Assembly: GCA_025128135.1 (NCBI GenBank) | Contig: JAHLYW010000026.1 | Location: forward strand, 62,001 to 126,000 | DNA from: Synechococcus sp. CS-1325 | GTDB taxonomy: Bacteria; Cyanobacteriota; Cyanobacteriia; PCC-6307; Cyanobiaceae | DNA: 64,000 bases | Direction of reading: 5' to 3' | Shown here: in pieces, positions 1 to 9,118 of the stretch | How the letters are laid out: every line of letters begins with the position of its first letter | Numbering within the stretch: position 1 is the stretch's first letter | Position numbers and translations under genes: made by a program | Notes under the pieces: model-generated | Databases searched by the model: none | The model's input: the letters and a program-made list of their open reading frames with translations, nothing else | Told to the model about the DNA's origin: nothing

Positions 1-264
1 ATCCCCCTCAGTGTGGCCCTCTCGAAAAAGAAGGTGTTCCCGGAGATGGCCCTGAGCATGCTGGAAGTCGGAGAAGAAACAGGGGAAATGGACAAAATGC
101 TCTCCAAAGTGGCGGATTTCTACGAAGACGAGGTGGCCGCCGCGGTGAAGGCTCTCACCTCCCTTCTGGAGCCGGTGATGATCGTGCTGGTCGGAATCAT
201 CGTGGCCGCAATCCTGCTGGCCATGTATCTACCGATGTTCTCCATCTACGACAAGATCAGGTGA
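1..264 (+). CDS. pilC: Type IV pilus inner-membrane platform protein PilC, C-terminal end (partial)
   Basis: Only the last 87 codons lie in the window; the reading frame is open from base 1, so the gene begins upstream. The segment contains the VGEETG motif followed by DKMLSKVADFYEDEV, typical of the second cytoplasmic GspF/PilC domain, then a hydrophobic helix (PVMIVLVGIIVAAILLAMYLP) and a short tail ending SIYDKIR. PilC is the inner-membrane platform on which the PilB and PilT ATPases act to assemble or retract type IV pili, used in cyanobacteria for motility and DNA uptake. Its stop overlaps the end of the convergent flavoprotein gene by 8 bases. GspF of a type II secretion system is the alternative, but cyanobacteria normally carry only the pilus form. 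Confidence 0.9.
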   Translation: MPLSVALSKKKVFPEMALSMLEVGEETGEMDKMLSKVADFYEDEVAAAVKALTSLLEPVMIVLVGIIVAAILLAMYLPMFSIYDKIR

Positions 265-1528
265 GTGAAGCCAAGGTCCCGATCGCCGATCCAGCCAGCC
301 AGCCAGAGCTCCAGCAATGCTGGAAATTGAAGCCACCGGTCACCCCGTCCACATCAAGGAGTTCACCAGCGAAATACAACCCTTTCTGCAATCGGCTCTC
401 CATGGTGGCGAGGTTGACCTCCCCCAGGGCCACGCCGCCGGCCGTCACGAACTCCTCGCCGAAGGGGCCGCGGCCCTTCACCCGGTAGCGGCTGGCGCCC
501 AGGGCAACCACCAGACGCTGCTGCTCCGGGCGGCTCAGATCAGCCCAACGCTTGGCTGCATCGACCGAATGGGCTTCCAGGAGGTGACTCCATAGGCGCC
601 GGCTCAGTTCCGGCCAGGGCCGCCAGTTGGCCAGCTGACGCCTGGCCTGCTCCCGGTGCGCCTTGGCGAAAACCTCCTCCAGCTCCGCCCGGGAGCGGCC
701 ACCACACCAGTCGACGCGCAACTCGGCCCGGTAGCCGCACTCCTTGAGGGCGCGGGCCGCAAACGCTGTCAGCCGCAGGGTGGCCGGGCCGCTCAGGCCC
801 CAGTGGGTGATCAGAACCGGACCCCGTTGACGGAAGCGCTGATCAGGCAGCACCAGTTCCAGCTCGACCGGATCCATCACCACGCCGCTGAGCTGAGCGA
901 GAGGATTGGCTTCCAGGGCCAGGGTGAACAGGGAGGGGACCGGCGCCACCAGGCTGTGACCGAGCTGGGCCGCCAGCTGCCGGCCACTGGGATGGCCGCC
1001 GGTGGCCAGCAGCAGCTGGGAGCAGCTCAACCGCTGCTGGCCTTGCCCCTGGGCATCAGCGGTGAGCCGCAGCTGCAGGCCAAAGCCCCCCTGGGGCAGC
1101 GGCTCCACCGACCGCAATGCCGCCCCCCGCCAGAGGCTGACCCCTGCCGCCTTCGCGGAAGCCTCCAGCAACTGGACAACGGAACTGGAGCGATTGCTGC
1201 GTGGAAACAGTCTTCCGTCTGGTTCCTCCACCAGCTCCAGGCCGCGCTCGGCGAACCAGGCCAGCGTGTCGCCGGTGGCAAAGCGGCTGAACGGCCCCCG
1301 CAGGGCCTTGCCCCCCCGCGGGTAATGGCCCACCAGGGCCCGGGGATCCCAGCAGGCATGGGTGACATTGCAACGGCCACCACCACTGATCAGCACCTTG
1401 CCGAGCGCCTGCGGGGTGGACTCCAGCAGCAGCACGCCCACCACCCCCCGCTCCGCCGCCGTGATGGCAGCCATGAAGCCGGCCGGTCCACCGCCCGCCA
1501 CCACCAGAAACCGGTCAAAGGGCAGCAT
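257..1528 (-). CDS. HI0933/YhiN-family FAD-dependent oxidoreductase
   Basis: A 423-residue flavoprotein. Near the N-terminus the Rossmann motif VVAGGGPAGF (about residues 9-18) binds FAD; it is followed by the family signature SGGGRCNVTH (about 49-58), an LLLATGG motif in the middle and the C-terminal motif YFAGELLDVDGVTGGFN. This pattern is that of the HI0933/YhiN family, predicted flavin-dependent oxidoreductases of unknown substrate. The ATG at 1528 was chosen because the Rossmann fold begins directly after it; an in-frame GTG seven codons upstream is possible. The start lies only 6 bases from the divergent dusA start, so the two promoters must sit inside each other's coding sequence. Function beyond FAD binding cannot be inferred. 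Confidence 0.9.
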   Translation of the reverse strand: MLPFDRFLVVAGGGPAGFMAAITAAERGVVGVLLLESTPQALGKVLISGGGRCNVTHACWDPRALVGHYPRGGKALRGPFSRFATGDTLAWFAERGLELVEEPDGRLFPRSNRSSSVVQLLEASAKAAGVSLWRGAALRSVEPLPQGGFGLQLRLTADAQGQGQQRLSCSQLLLATGGHPSGRQLAAQLGHSLVAPVPSLFTLALEANPLAQLSGVVMDPVELELVLPDQRFRQRGPVLITHWGLSGPATLRLTAFAARALKECGYRAELRVDWCGGRSRAELEEVFAKAHREQARRQLANWRPWPELSRRLWSHLLEAHSVDAAKRWADLSRPEQQRLVVALGASRYRVKGRGPFGEEFVTAGGVALGEVNLATMESRLQKGLYFAGELLDVDGVTGGFNFQHCWSSGWLAGSAIGTLASLT

Positions 1529-1534
1529 GGAGGG

Positions 1535-2542
1535 ATGGCAGAGAGGCACGGTCAACCGGCGGCCACAGCGGCCGCCTATCGCTTCAGTGTGGCGCCGATG
1601 ATGGATTGCACCGATCGGCACTTCCGGGTGCTGATGCGACAGATCACCCGCAAGAGCCTGCTCTACACCGAAATGGTTGTAGCCCAGGCCCTGCATCACG
1701 GCCGCCGGGACAGCCTGCTTGATTTCGACCCCTGCGAGAAGCCACTGGCCCTGCAGGTGGGCGGCGACGATCCCAGCCTGCTCGCCGAGGCGGCCAGGCT
1801 GGCTGCGGCCTGGGGCTACGACGAAGTGAACCTGAACGTGGGTTGCCCCAGTGAACGGGTACAGAAGGGCCGATTCGGAGCCTGTCTGATGGCCGAACCC
1901 GCCCACCTGGCCCGCTGTGTGGAGGCCATGGCCAGCGGTCCCCTGCCGGTGACGGTGAAGCACAGGATCGGCATCGACGACCGCGATTCCTACGCCGAAC
2001 TGCTCCAGTTCGTGGACACCCTGGCCGCCGCCGGCGCCGCCCGCTTCAGCGTCCATGCCCGCAAGGCCTGGCTCTCGGGCCTGGACCCGAAGCAGAACCG
2101 CAGCGTGCCTCCGCTTCGCTACGACCTGGTTCACCGGCTCAAGCGGGAGCGACCCGGGCTCCTCTTCGAACTGAACGGCGGCCTGCTGGAGCTGGCCGCC
2201 TGCCAGGCCCAGCTGGAGCTGGTGGACGGGGTGATGGTGGGACGGGCCGCCTATGACCACCCCCTGCGCTGGGGGCGGGTGGACCGGGATCTGTTCGGCG
2301 TGACCAGCCGGCCAGCGGCATCGGCTTCCACGGTTCTGCGGGGCCTGATCCCCTATGTCAGCCGCTGGTGCGAAGGCGGCGGCAGGCTCTGGCCGATCGC
2401 ACGCCACCTGGTGCATCTGGTGGAAGCGGTGCCGGGAGCACGCCACTGGCGGCGACGCCTGGGAGAAGCGGCGGCAGTCAGAAACGCCGGCCCCGAGGTG
2501 CTCGAGCAGGCGGCGGCAGCCCTGGAGCAGCAGGGACTCTGA
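1535..2542 (+). CDS. dusA: tRNA-dihydrouridine synthase, DusA type
   Basis: A 335-residue FMN enzyme that reduces uridines in the D-loop of tRNA with NADPH. The TIM-barrel starts with YRFSVAPMMDCTDRHFR, and NLNVGCPSERVQKGRFG holds the catalytic cysteine (Cys104 by my count). KHRIGID and FSVHARKAW, with the D-P-K-Q-N-R motif, are the phosphate and tRNA-binding parts typical of the DusA (YjbN) subgroup. A GGAGGG stretch touches the ATG at 1535 with no spacing, so it is a poor ribosome site. The gene is divergent from the flavoprotein (6-base gap) and converges on argH with 7 bases between stops. Length fits DusA (about 330 residues). Confidence 0.93.
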   Translation: MAERHGQPAATAAAYRFSVAPMMDCTDRHFRVLMRQITRKSLLYTEMVVAQALHHGRRDSLLDFDPCEKPLALQVGGDDPSLLAEAARLAAAWGYDEVNLNVGCPSERVQKGRFGACLMAEPAHLARCVEAMASGPLPVTVKHRIGIDDRDSYAELLQFVDTLAAAGAARFSVHARKAWLSGLDPKQNRSVPPLRYDLVHRLKRERPGLLFELNGGLLELAACQAQLELVDGVMVGRAAYDHPLRWGRVDRDLFGVTSRPAASASTVLRGLIPYVSRWCEGGGRLWPIARHLVHLVEAVPGARHWRRRLGEAAAVRNAGPEVLEQAAAALEQQGL

Positions 2543-2549
2543 GCAGGGA

Positions 2550-3998
2550 TCAACCAGGGGCGAGGGGCTGCGGCCCGGCGCCCAGCCGCAACCGGGTGAG
2601 CCGCAACTGGTCGCGCACCTGGCTGAACCCCGTGCCCCCTTCACTGCGCCGGGCCGCCACCACCTGGCGGGGTTCGATCGCTGCGTAGACATCGGCTTCA
2701 AAGGCGGGATGGAGGCCCTGCCAGCGATCCAGGGGCAGATCCCGCAACAGCAGGCCCTCCAGCAGGCAGGTTTTGACCAGCCCGCCCACCAGGTGGTAAG
2801 CCTCCCGGAACGGCACGCCCCGGGCGACCAGATAGTCCGCCACATCGGTGGCGTTGGAGAAATCCGCCGCCACAGCCTGCTCCAGGCGTTCCGGCTGGAA
2901 GCTGATGCCCTCCTCGATCAGGATCGCCATCGCCTCCAGACAGTCGTGCGTGGTGCGCACCACATCGAAGAGGGCTTCCTTGTCTTCCTGAAAGTCCTTG
3001 TTGTAGGCCAGGGGCAGACCCTTGATCATCGTGAGCAGTCCCTGCAGGTGGCCGAACACCCGACCGGTCTTACCCCGCACCAGTTCAGGCACATCCGGGT
3101 TCTTCTTCTGCGGCATCAGGCTGCTGCCGGTGGCACAACGGTCGGTGAGCTGCACGAAGCCGAACTCCTCACTGGCCCAGAGAATCACCTCCTCCGCCAG
3201 GCGGCTGAGGTGGGCCAGGATCAGGCTGGCGGCAGCACTGAACTCCACGGCGAAGTCCCTGTCGCTGACCGCATCGAGGCTGTTGGCATAGATCGCCTCG
3301 AAACCCAGCTCGGCGGCGGTCGAGCGGCGATCAATCGGCACGGGGGTGCCGGCCAGGGCGGCGGCACCGAGGGGGCAGATGTTCACCCGTCGGCGCACGT
3401 CGGCGAGACGCTGTCGGTCACGTTCGGCCATCTCCACGTAGGCCAGCAGATGGTGGGCCAGGCAGAGGGGCTGGGCACGCTGCAGATGGGTGTATCCGGG
3501 AATCAGCGTGTCGGCATGGGCTTCGGCCTGGCCAAGCAGGGCGAGCTGAAAGCGCTGCAGCGAGCCATCAAGGCCATCAATCTTCTGACGGAGCCAGAGG
3601 CGCAGATCGGTGCCCACCTGATCGTTGCGGCTGCGGCCGGTGTGGAGCTTCTTGCCCAGGGGACCGAGCAATTCGATCAGGCGCCGCTCAACAGCGAAGT
3701 GCACATCCTCAGCTTCGAGGCCGGGGTTGAAGTGGCCGGCGGCGGCTTCGGCCCTCACCAGCTCCAGTCCCTCGATCAGCTGCCCGGCTTCGGCCGTCGT
3801 GATCACCCCGCAGCGGCCCAGCATGCGGGCATGGGCAATCGAGCCGTCCAGATCCTGGGGCAGCAGTTCCAGGTCGAAACCGATCGAAGCGTTGAAGCGC
3901 TCGATCGCCGGATTCAAGCCCTGCTCGAAGCGATCACTCCAGCCGGCGGCGCTGCCACCGGACACCCCTCTGGGCGGTTGGGATCTCTCTGCTGCCAT
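2550..3998 (-). CDS. argH: Argininosuccinate lyase
   Basis: A 482-residue enzyme of the fumarase/aspartase superfamily that splits argininosuccinate into arginine and fumarate, the last step of arginine synthesis. Visible family blocks are TGRSRNDQ (about 120-127), [10 protein letters not shown] with the catalytic histidine (about 169-178) and the signature [12 protein letters not shown] (about 291-302), whose serine is the general base. The ATG at 3998 gives a short N-terminal extension before DRFEQGLNP. It lies 37 bases downstream of the RsbU-type phosphatase gene on the same strand and may be cotranscribed with it. argG, the preceding enzyme in the pathway, is far away at 35.3 kb. Confidence 0.96.
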   Translation of the reverse strand: MAAERSQPPRGVSGGSAAGWSDRFEQGLNPAIERFNASIGFDLELLPQDLDGSIAHARMLGRCGVITTAEAGQLIEGLELVRAEAAAGHFNPGLEAEDVHFAVERRLIELLGPLGKKLHTGRSRNDQVGTDLRLWLRQKIDGLDGSLQRFQLALLGQAEAHADTLIPGYTHLQRAQPLCLAHHLLAYVEMAERDRQRLADVRRRVNICPLGAAALAGTPVPIDRRSTAAELGFEAIYANSLDAVSDRDFAVEFSAAASLILAHLSRLAEEVILWASEEFGFVQLTDRCATGSSLMPQKKNPDVPELVRGKTGRVFGHLQGLLTMIKGLPLAYNKDFQEDKEALFDVVRTTHDCLEAMAILIEEGISFQPERLEQAVAADFSNATDVADYLVARGVPFREAYHLVGGLVKTCLLEGLLLRDLPLDRWQGLHPAFEADVYAAIEPRQVVAARRSEGGTGFSQVRDQLRLTRLRLGAGPQPLAPG

Positions 3999-4035
3999 CA
4001 ACGCCGGTCCCGACCCAGCCGCCAAGCTTGCCGCA

Positions 4036-5334
4036 TCAACCAGGGAAGGTCGGCAAGGCGACCTCCTCACGGACTTTCAACACCACCATGGAAGCGTCGT
4101 CATCCAGCGGGCGACTGACCCCGACAAAGCGATCAAGACGGGTGAACAGCTGATTGAGGATGTCCTGGGCGCTGAGACCGGCCTGGCTGGCGGCCTGCAG
4201 ACTGCGGATCAATCTCCCTTCGTCGAAGCGCTCTCCACCGGGGCCGGGGGCCTCACTGACCCCATCGGTGTAGTACAGAACCACGTCCCCGGGCTCCAGC
4301 ACCACCTGCTCGCAGCCGTACTCGGCATCGAGTTGCAGGCCGATCAGCAGCCCGGAAGCGTCGAGCCGCTCAACCCGATAGCCCTGGCGCCGGCACAGCA
4401 GCGGTGGATTATGGGCTGCATTGGCATAGCGGAGCACCCTGGTGAAAGGGTCGAAATCGGAATAGAACAGCGTGACGAACCGGTGGGACTGGGACAGATC
4501 CTCCTGGGCCAGCTGGTTGAGGTCATGGAGGATGCGGTCGGGGGGCAGGCGACTGAGCACCTCGGCCCGCAGCATCCCCCGCAGCAGGGTCATCAGCAGG
4601 CCGGCGGGCACTCCTTTACCCATCACATCGCCCATGACGAGGGCCCAGGGTGAGGTTTCGCGCTGGCGGCCGAGCCGTTCAGGATGGGTAGGAATGAAGT
4701 CGTAGTAGTCGCCTCCCACCTCGAAGGCTGGCCGGCAGCGGGCCGCCAGCTCCACACCATCGATCACGGGGCAATGGTCCGGCAGCAACTGGGCCTGAAT
4801 CGCCGCACCGGTGCTGAGCTGGCGATCGAGCCGTTCGTGGCGTCGGCTGTCCTCCCGAAGCGAATCGTTCTCGATGGCCACAGCGGTGAGATCCGCCACC
4901 AGCTGGAGGTGGCGGTGATGCACCTCGCTCCAGCTCAGGCCAGCGTGGGAACCAAAGACATAAAGCCGCCCCCATGTGTGGTTGCGTGCCACCACCGGCG
5001 CGGCGAACACGGGGGCATCACCAAGCAGCATCGCCACCTCCTGATCCAGTCGTTCAGCGTCGAGTGGCTGATCAGCCAAGTCGGCAAGCTGGCGCAGAAG
5101 GTCTGAGCAGCGCTCCAGCGGGGAGCCATTCAGCTGCTCCTTCCAGAGCCGTCCATCTGCCTGGAGCACCACCAGCAGACTGCCCTCCGCTCCCACCAGA
5201 CGGGAGCTCACCAGGGGCACCAACTCCAGAAAGCGGCTCAGATTGGTGAAGCTGCGCAGGGTGAAGCCGAGCGAAGCCAGCAGCTCCTGATTCCGCCGCT
5301 GCTCCCGGCTCAGGCTCTCCAGCAGTTGACGCAT
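4036..5334 (-). CDS. GAF domain plus SpoIIE/RsbU-type serine phosphatase
   Basis: A 432-residue signalling protein. Residues about 20-175 look like a GAF sensory domain ([20 protein letters not shown] near its start). From about residue 195 to 425 there is a PP2C-like SpoIIE/RsbU phosphatase domain: [10 protein letters not shown] and [16 protein letters not shown] carry the metal-binding aspartates, and [12 protein letters not shown] and DDDASMVVL complete it. Relatives dephosphorylate anti-anti-sigma factors in partner-switching circuits. No anti-sigma or STAS gene is adjacent, so the target is unknown. The start at ATG 5334 (MRQLLESL) leaves out an upstream Pro/Arg-rich in-frame stretch reaching 5481 that looks non-coding. 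It lies between ftsY and argH on the minus strand. Confidence 0.88.
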   Translation of the reverse strand: MRQLLESLSREQRRNQELLASLGFTLRSFTNLSRFLELVPLVSSRLVGAEGSLLVVLQADGRLWKEQLNGSPLERCSDLLRQLADLADQPLDAERLDQEVAMLLGDAPVFAAPVVARNHTWGRLYVFGSHAGLSWSEVHHRHLQLVADLTAVAIENDSLREDSRRHERLDRQLSTGAAIQAQLLPDHCPVIDGVELAARCRPAFEVGGDYYDFIPTHPERLGRQRETSPWALVMGDVMGKGVPAGLLMTLLRGMLRAEVLSRLPPDRILHDLNQLAQEDLSQSHRFVTLFYSDFDPFTRVLRYANAAHNPPLLCRRQGYRVERLDASGLLIGLQLDAEYGCEQVVLEPGDVVLYYTDGVSEAPGPGGERFDEGRLIRSLQAASQAGLSAQDILNQLFTRLDRFVGVSRPLDDDASMVVLKVREEVALPTFPG

Positions 5335-5484
5335 CGAAACCGCCGCCGAGAGAGACGGGTGGGGGCGCGGCGGTGAGGGCGGCACCCGTGGCTTCGGCGG
5401 GCGGCTCAACGGGATGGACTTGTTGGCTTTGAACGGTAGCAAGTTTGCGGCGGACCTCCTGATCAGCCGGTGCTGCGTCAAGCG

Positions 5485-6948
5485 CTAACGCGCCAGCAGC
5501 GCCTCGACGAACTCGAAGCCGTTGAAGGGGCGCAGGTCGCGGATCCCTTCGCCGGCGCCGATGAATCGGATCGGCAGCTCCGCTTCCGAGGCCACAGCCA
5601 GGGCCACGCCACCACGGGCGCTGCCATCAAGCTTGGTGAGCACCACACCCGTGAGGCCGGCGGCACTGGCAAAAGCCATCGCCTGACGCAACCCATTCTG
5701 ACCCTGGCTGGCATCAAGAACCAGCAACGATTCCACAGCCGCCTCCGGTGCCAGCTTGTCGATGATGCGGCGCACCTTGGCAAGCTCCTCCATGAGATTG
5801 TGCTTGGTCTGGAGTCGGCCGGCCGTGTCGACCAGAACCAGCTCGATGCCCTTCGCCTTGGCGGCGCCGATCGCATCGAACACGACGGCGGCGGGATCGG
5901 CGTTGGCACTGGGGTTGGCGATCACCGCCACACCGCTTCGCTCGCCCCAGACAGTCACCTGCTGGACCGCGGCGGCACGGAAGGTGTCAGCGGCGGCGAT
6001 CAGGCAGCTGTAGCCGCTGCGCACGGCCAGATTGGCCAGCTTGCCGAGGGTGGTGGTCTTGCCGACCCCGTTCACCCCCACCAGCAGCCACACGTTGAGG
6101 CGATCCCGCTCCGGGGCGAGCAGTTCGCGACCACTGGCCTTGATCGGTTGCTCCAGCTGGCTGCGCAGCTGTTCCTTGAGAAAACGGAATCCTTCAGCCG
6201 GATCCACCACCTCCACGTTCAGACGTTGGCGCAGGGCCTCCAGCACCCGATCCGTGGCTCTCACCCCCACATCGGCCCGCAGCAGCAGACTCTCGATGTC
6301 ATCGAGCACCTCCGGGGTGAGTGGATCGTCACCGAGAGTTTCAAGCAGCTGGCTGACAAAACCCTGACGGGTCTTCTCCAGGCCGCGGCGCAGGCGTCCC
6401 AGCCAGTCGATCTCCTCAAGGGACACCTGATCGGCCTGCAGACCCTGGGCCGCCAGCACCTCGGCAGACCAGCTGAACTCAGCATCGAAACGGCCCAGGC
6501 TGGGCGCCGCTTCCTCAGCGTCGAGGGCGGGGGGCGGCGCCACGGCAATGTCCAGAAGCTCCGCCTGCCGTTGCTCACGTCCCGCCGCCGCCTGCTCCAG
6601 CAGGGACAGAGCCGGGCTGGTGGACTCTGTGCTGGGTTGGAGCGGTGCTTCCGGTTCGAAATTCGCTGCCGGCTCGATCTCTCGTGCTGCCTGCTGCTCG
6701 GCCTTCAGTCGGGCGTAGGCCTGCCTGGCCCAGGCCAACGCCTCCTGATCCACCCCGTCGGGGGCAGGAGCTGGCTGGCTGGAAACTGCCGGCATCACGC
6801 TGGAGGGCTCGGCCGAACCAGCTTCAGGAGCTTCCGTTCTGGCGTCCCGTTCCTGGGCATCCTGCTCGGGTTCGGGCCCTGCTGGGGGAGACGCATCCGG
6901 AGGGGCATCGGGGGGAGCGGCCCGGCGGTTGAACCAGTCGAAAACCAT
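5485..6948 (-). CDS. ftsY: Signal recognition particle receptor FtsY
   Basis: A 487-residue SRP-type GTPase that docks ribosome-SRP complexes at the membrane for cotranslational insertion. The C-terminal NG domain (about residues 180-487) holds G1 GVNGVGKTTT (about 291-300), DTFRAAAVQQ, the G3 motif VDTAGRLQ, the G4 motif TKLDGSARGG and the closing GAGEGIRDLRPF. The first 175 residues are an acidic, Pro/Ala/Glu-rich A domain that begins MVFDWFNRR, a short amphipathic start typical of cyanobacterial FtsY. The A domain is low in complexity and probably variable. nusB lies 15 bases upstream on the same strand and the phosphatase gene follows, suggesting a nusB-ftsY-phosphatase-argH unit. Confidence 0.96.
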   Translation of the reverse strand: MVFDWFNRRAAPPDAPPDASPPAGPEPEQDAQERDARTEAPEAGSAEPSSVMPAVSSQPAPAPDGVDQEALAWARQAYARLKAEQQAAREIEPAANFEPEAPLQPSTESTSPALSLLEQAAAGREQRQAELLDIAVAPPPALDAEEAAPSLGRFDAEFSWSAEVLAAQGLQADQVSLEEIDWLGRLRRGLEKTRQGFVSQLLETLGDDPLTPEVLDDIESLLLRADVGVRATDRVLEALRQRLNVEVVDPAEGFRFLKEQLRSQLEQPIKASGRELLAPERDRLNVWLLVGVNGVGKTTTLGKLANLAVRSGYSCLIAAADTFRAAAVQQVTVWGERSGVAVIANPSANADPAAVVFDAIGAAKAKGIELVLVDTAGRLQTKHNLMEELAKVRRIIDKLAPEAAVESLLVLDASQGQNGLRQAMAFASAAGLTGVVLTKLDGSARGGVALAVASEAELPIRFIGAGEGIRDLRPFNGFEFVEALLAR

Positions 6949-6963
6949 GGCTTGCTCAGGCGA

Positions 6964-7578
6964 TCAGCGGGCTGTGGTCAGCCGCCGCAGGATGCCGTTG
7001 ATCATCCGCCGTCCCTGCTCGTCGCTGTAACGGTTGGCAAGCTCCACGGCCTCATTGCAGGCCACAGCCGCAGGCGTTCCGAAACGCTGCAGATCCACGG
7101 CCGCCAGGCGCAGGATGTCACGGTCGATCCGGGGCAGCCGGGTCAGTCGCCAGCCTTCCATCACCCCATCGAGCTGCTGGTCGAGTTGCTCGCGATGCTC
7201 CAGAACAGCCCTGGCCCGATCAACCGCCCCGCGACGGATCTGCTCCTGGTCGGCGAGCATCAGCAAGCGGGGCAGTTCAAGGCCGGCGGAGAGCCGGTTG
7301 ATCGCCTGCTCAGCGAGGGTCAGGCCGCTCTGGAGGTGTCGACGCACCCGAGGCAACTGGGCTTCGCCGTCGATCAATTCGCTGTCGAGCAGTTCCTGCT
7401 GGGCCTGTTGAAGATCGAGGGCGGAGCTGTCGAGGGCCTCACGCACATGCTGGCCGAGGCTGGCGAGGGCCTGCTGCAGAAGCGCATCGAGCGGCAGGTC
7501 GGAAGCGGGAAGGCGGTCATGGATCTGACCGAGCATCAGCAGGGCCAGTTCTCGGGAAACGGATCGACTCTGCATCAA
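6964..7578 (-). CDS. nusB: Transcription antitermination factor NusB
   Basis: A 204-residue protein, longer than the roughly 140 residues of E. coli NusB. The N-terminus SRSVSRELALLMLGQI and the C-terminal block DRDILRLAAVDLQRFG, ACNEAVELANRYSDEQ and INGILRRL are the NusB RNA-binding fold. The extra length is a Gln/Leu-rich helical insert in the middle (about residues 40-110), which seems to be a lineage feature. NusB works with S10 (NusE) at boxA sites to prevent early termination in rRNA operons. Two methionines (7578 and 7575) could be the start. It sits directly upstream of ftsY and downstream of a DUF502 gene on the same strand. Confidence 0.92.
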   Translation of the reverse strand: MMQSRSVSRELALLMLGQIHDRLPASDLPLDALLQQALASLGQHVREALDSSALDLQQAQQELLDSELIDGEAQLPRVRRHLQSGLTLAEQAINRLSAGLELPRLLMLADQEQIRRGAVDRARAVLEHREQLDQQLDGVMEGWRLTRLPRIDRDILRLAAVDLQRFGTPAAVACNEAVELANRYSDEQGRRMINGILRRLTTAR

Positions 7579-7605
7579 GCAACAGGAAAAGGGGCTTGAG
7601 TGAAC

Positions 7606-8358
7606 TCAGGCCTTGGTGGGGGGAGTGGAGGAAAACACCGGAGCACGCAACTGGGCGATCAGGCTGGAGAAGCTGCGGCTGGCCGTGCTGGCCCGCTCAT
7701 CATCAGGGCTGACGATCCCGGCTGAAATGATCGTGCGGAAGGCATCCTCCACGGAGAGATCAACATCCCGTACGGCGCTCTCGGGCACCACCGCGTACCA
7801 ACCGGTGGTGGGATTGGGTGCAGTGGGAATGAAGACACTCAGCATCGGCTCCTGAAAACCGCTTTGAACGGCGGCACCGATCACGCCGGTGACGAAACCG
7901 ACCGCAAAAAGCCCCTGCCGGGGATATTCCACAAGCACCACCCGGCGAAAGCGGGTGGAGTTATCACGAAAAACGGTTTCGAGCAGTTGCTTGAGGGTTT
8001 TGTAGACCGATCCAGCCAGGGGAATCCTCTGCAGGGTGCCTTCGCCGAAATCAAGCAGCCAGCGGCCCACGATGTTGCGCGCCATCAGGCCGATCAACAG
8101 AATGGCCAACAGGGGAACCAGCAGTCCAACCCCCAGATTGATCAGATCCTGAAGAAGCGGATTGAGGGTGTTGAACGGATTGAACTGTTTTGGAATGGTG
8201 GTGAGAAAGGCCAGCACAAACCGGCTCACCGTGGTGGCAAGCCAGATTGTGGTTGCCAGTGGAATCACCACCAGCAGGCCGGCAATCAGATCATTCTTGA
8301 GATCCTGCTGCAGGCGTCCCGCCAGGGGTTGATCCGATCGTGGATTGGATTGAACCAA
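7606..8358 (-). CDS. DUF502 family membrane protein
   Basis: A 250-residue integral membrane protein. A short basic N-terminus (GRLQQDLKNDLIAG) leads into two hydrophobic segments at about residues 24-50 and 68-95. A soluble C-terminal part follows with IPLAGSVYKTLKQLLE, FRRVVLVEYPRQGLF and SVFIPTAPNPTTGWY, motifs that mark DUF502. The family is widespread in bacteria and plants, and no function is settled; the plant relatives (COV1/LCV) affect vascular patterning and trafficking. It lies 27 bases before nusB on the same strand and may be the first gene of the nusB-ftsY group. The start at 8358 is an ATG before a charged N-terminus. Confidence 0.85.
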   Translation of the reverse strand: MVQSNPRSDQPLAGRLQQDLKNDLIAGLLVVIPLATTIWLATTVSRFVLAFLTTIPKQFNPFNTLNPLLQDLINLGVGLLVPLLAILLIGLMARNIVGRWLLDFGEGTLQRIPLAGSVYKTLKQLLETVFRDNSTRFRRVVLVEYPRQGLFAVGFVTGVIGAAVQSGFQEPMLSVFIPTAPNPTTGWYAVVPESAVRDVDLSVEDAFRTIISAGIVSPDDERASTASRSFSSLIAQLRAPVFSSTPPTKA

Positions 8359-8436
8359 CGGTGGGGCCGGATGACCGGCGATTCAACAGCTCCCCCCAAC
8401 TTAACCAGCCATCGGCGGGGAAGGAGTGCAACGCAC

Positions 8437-9087
8437 TCAGAGCACCGCCGCCAGAGCCACGAGGGTGAAGGCCACCGCCATCAGCACAGCAGTTGCCGTG
8501 CCGCTGTAAAGCCGCTGGTTGAGGGCAACACCGCTGGCCCTTTCCTCCTGCTTGAGCTGTTGCTCCATCTGCTGGAGCTGACGATCAATGAAGCCGCGGG
8601 CAGCCTGGAGCTTCTGATCGGCGCTGGCCTGGGGCGGCACCTGGCCAGCCTGCTCGGCCTGACGGATCAGCTGCTCGATCACCTGGGGATTCTTGCTCTG
8701 TTGCCTGGCCATCTCCAGCTGGCTGCGTTTCGCGGCCAGGGCCTGGTCGGTCTGGGCTGTCAGGGCTCCATCGCCGGTGATCGACAGAGGCACCGCGACG
8801 GCCAGGGCCACCGCCAGCAGCCCCGCAAGCACCGTGACCAGCCAGCGCAACGGGGTGCGCGGCTGATCGGGATGGTCGAGGCGGGAGCCGAACAACACGA
8901 GAAGCAGACCGACCAAGGCCATCGGCGACTGGCTGATCAACCTCTCCAGCACCAGTTGAACAAAGGCCGGCTCGCTCCAGGTACCCAGGACAGCCACCGC
9001 CATCACCTGGAGAACGAGCAGCGCCACCAAGGTGAGGCCGATCCAGCGCAACAGGTAGCCGAGGCGTCCAGAGGCGGGTGTGCTCAC
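8437..9087 (-). CDS. HpsJ-like membrane protein
   Basis: A 216-residue membrane protein with hydrophobic segments at about residues 8-32, 40-58 and 70-95 and a last one at the C-terminus (ATAVLMAVAFTLVALAAVL). Between them lies a Gln/Ala/Glu-rich, coiled-coil-like stretch (about 105-190). This arrangement resembles the HpsJ family of cyanobacteria, named from the hormogonium polysaccharide locus; the role here is unknown. The GTG at 9087 (VSTPASGRLGYLL) was preferred because upstream in-frame sequence overlaps the divergent queG. Only 31 bases separate the two starts, so they probably share a compact divergent promoter. Confidence 0.72.
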   Translation of the reverse strand: MSTPASGRLGYLLRWIGLTLVALLVLQVMAVAVLGTWSEPAFVQLVLERLISQSPMALVGLLLVLFGSRLDHPDQPRTPLRWLVTVLAGLLAVALAVAVPLSITGDGALTAQTDQALAAKRSQLEMARQQSKNPQVIEQLIRQAEQAGQVPPQASADQKLQAARGFIDRQLQQMEQQLKQEERASGVALNQRLYSGTATAVLMAVAFTLVALAAVL

Positions 9088-9118
9088 AGCAGAATGACGT
9101 TGTCCGAGAACTTTACGG

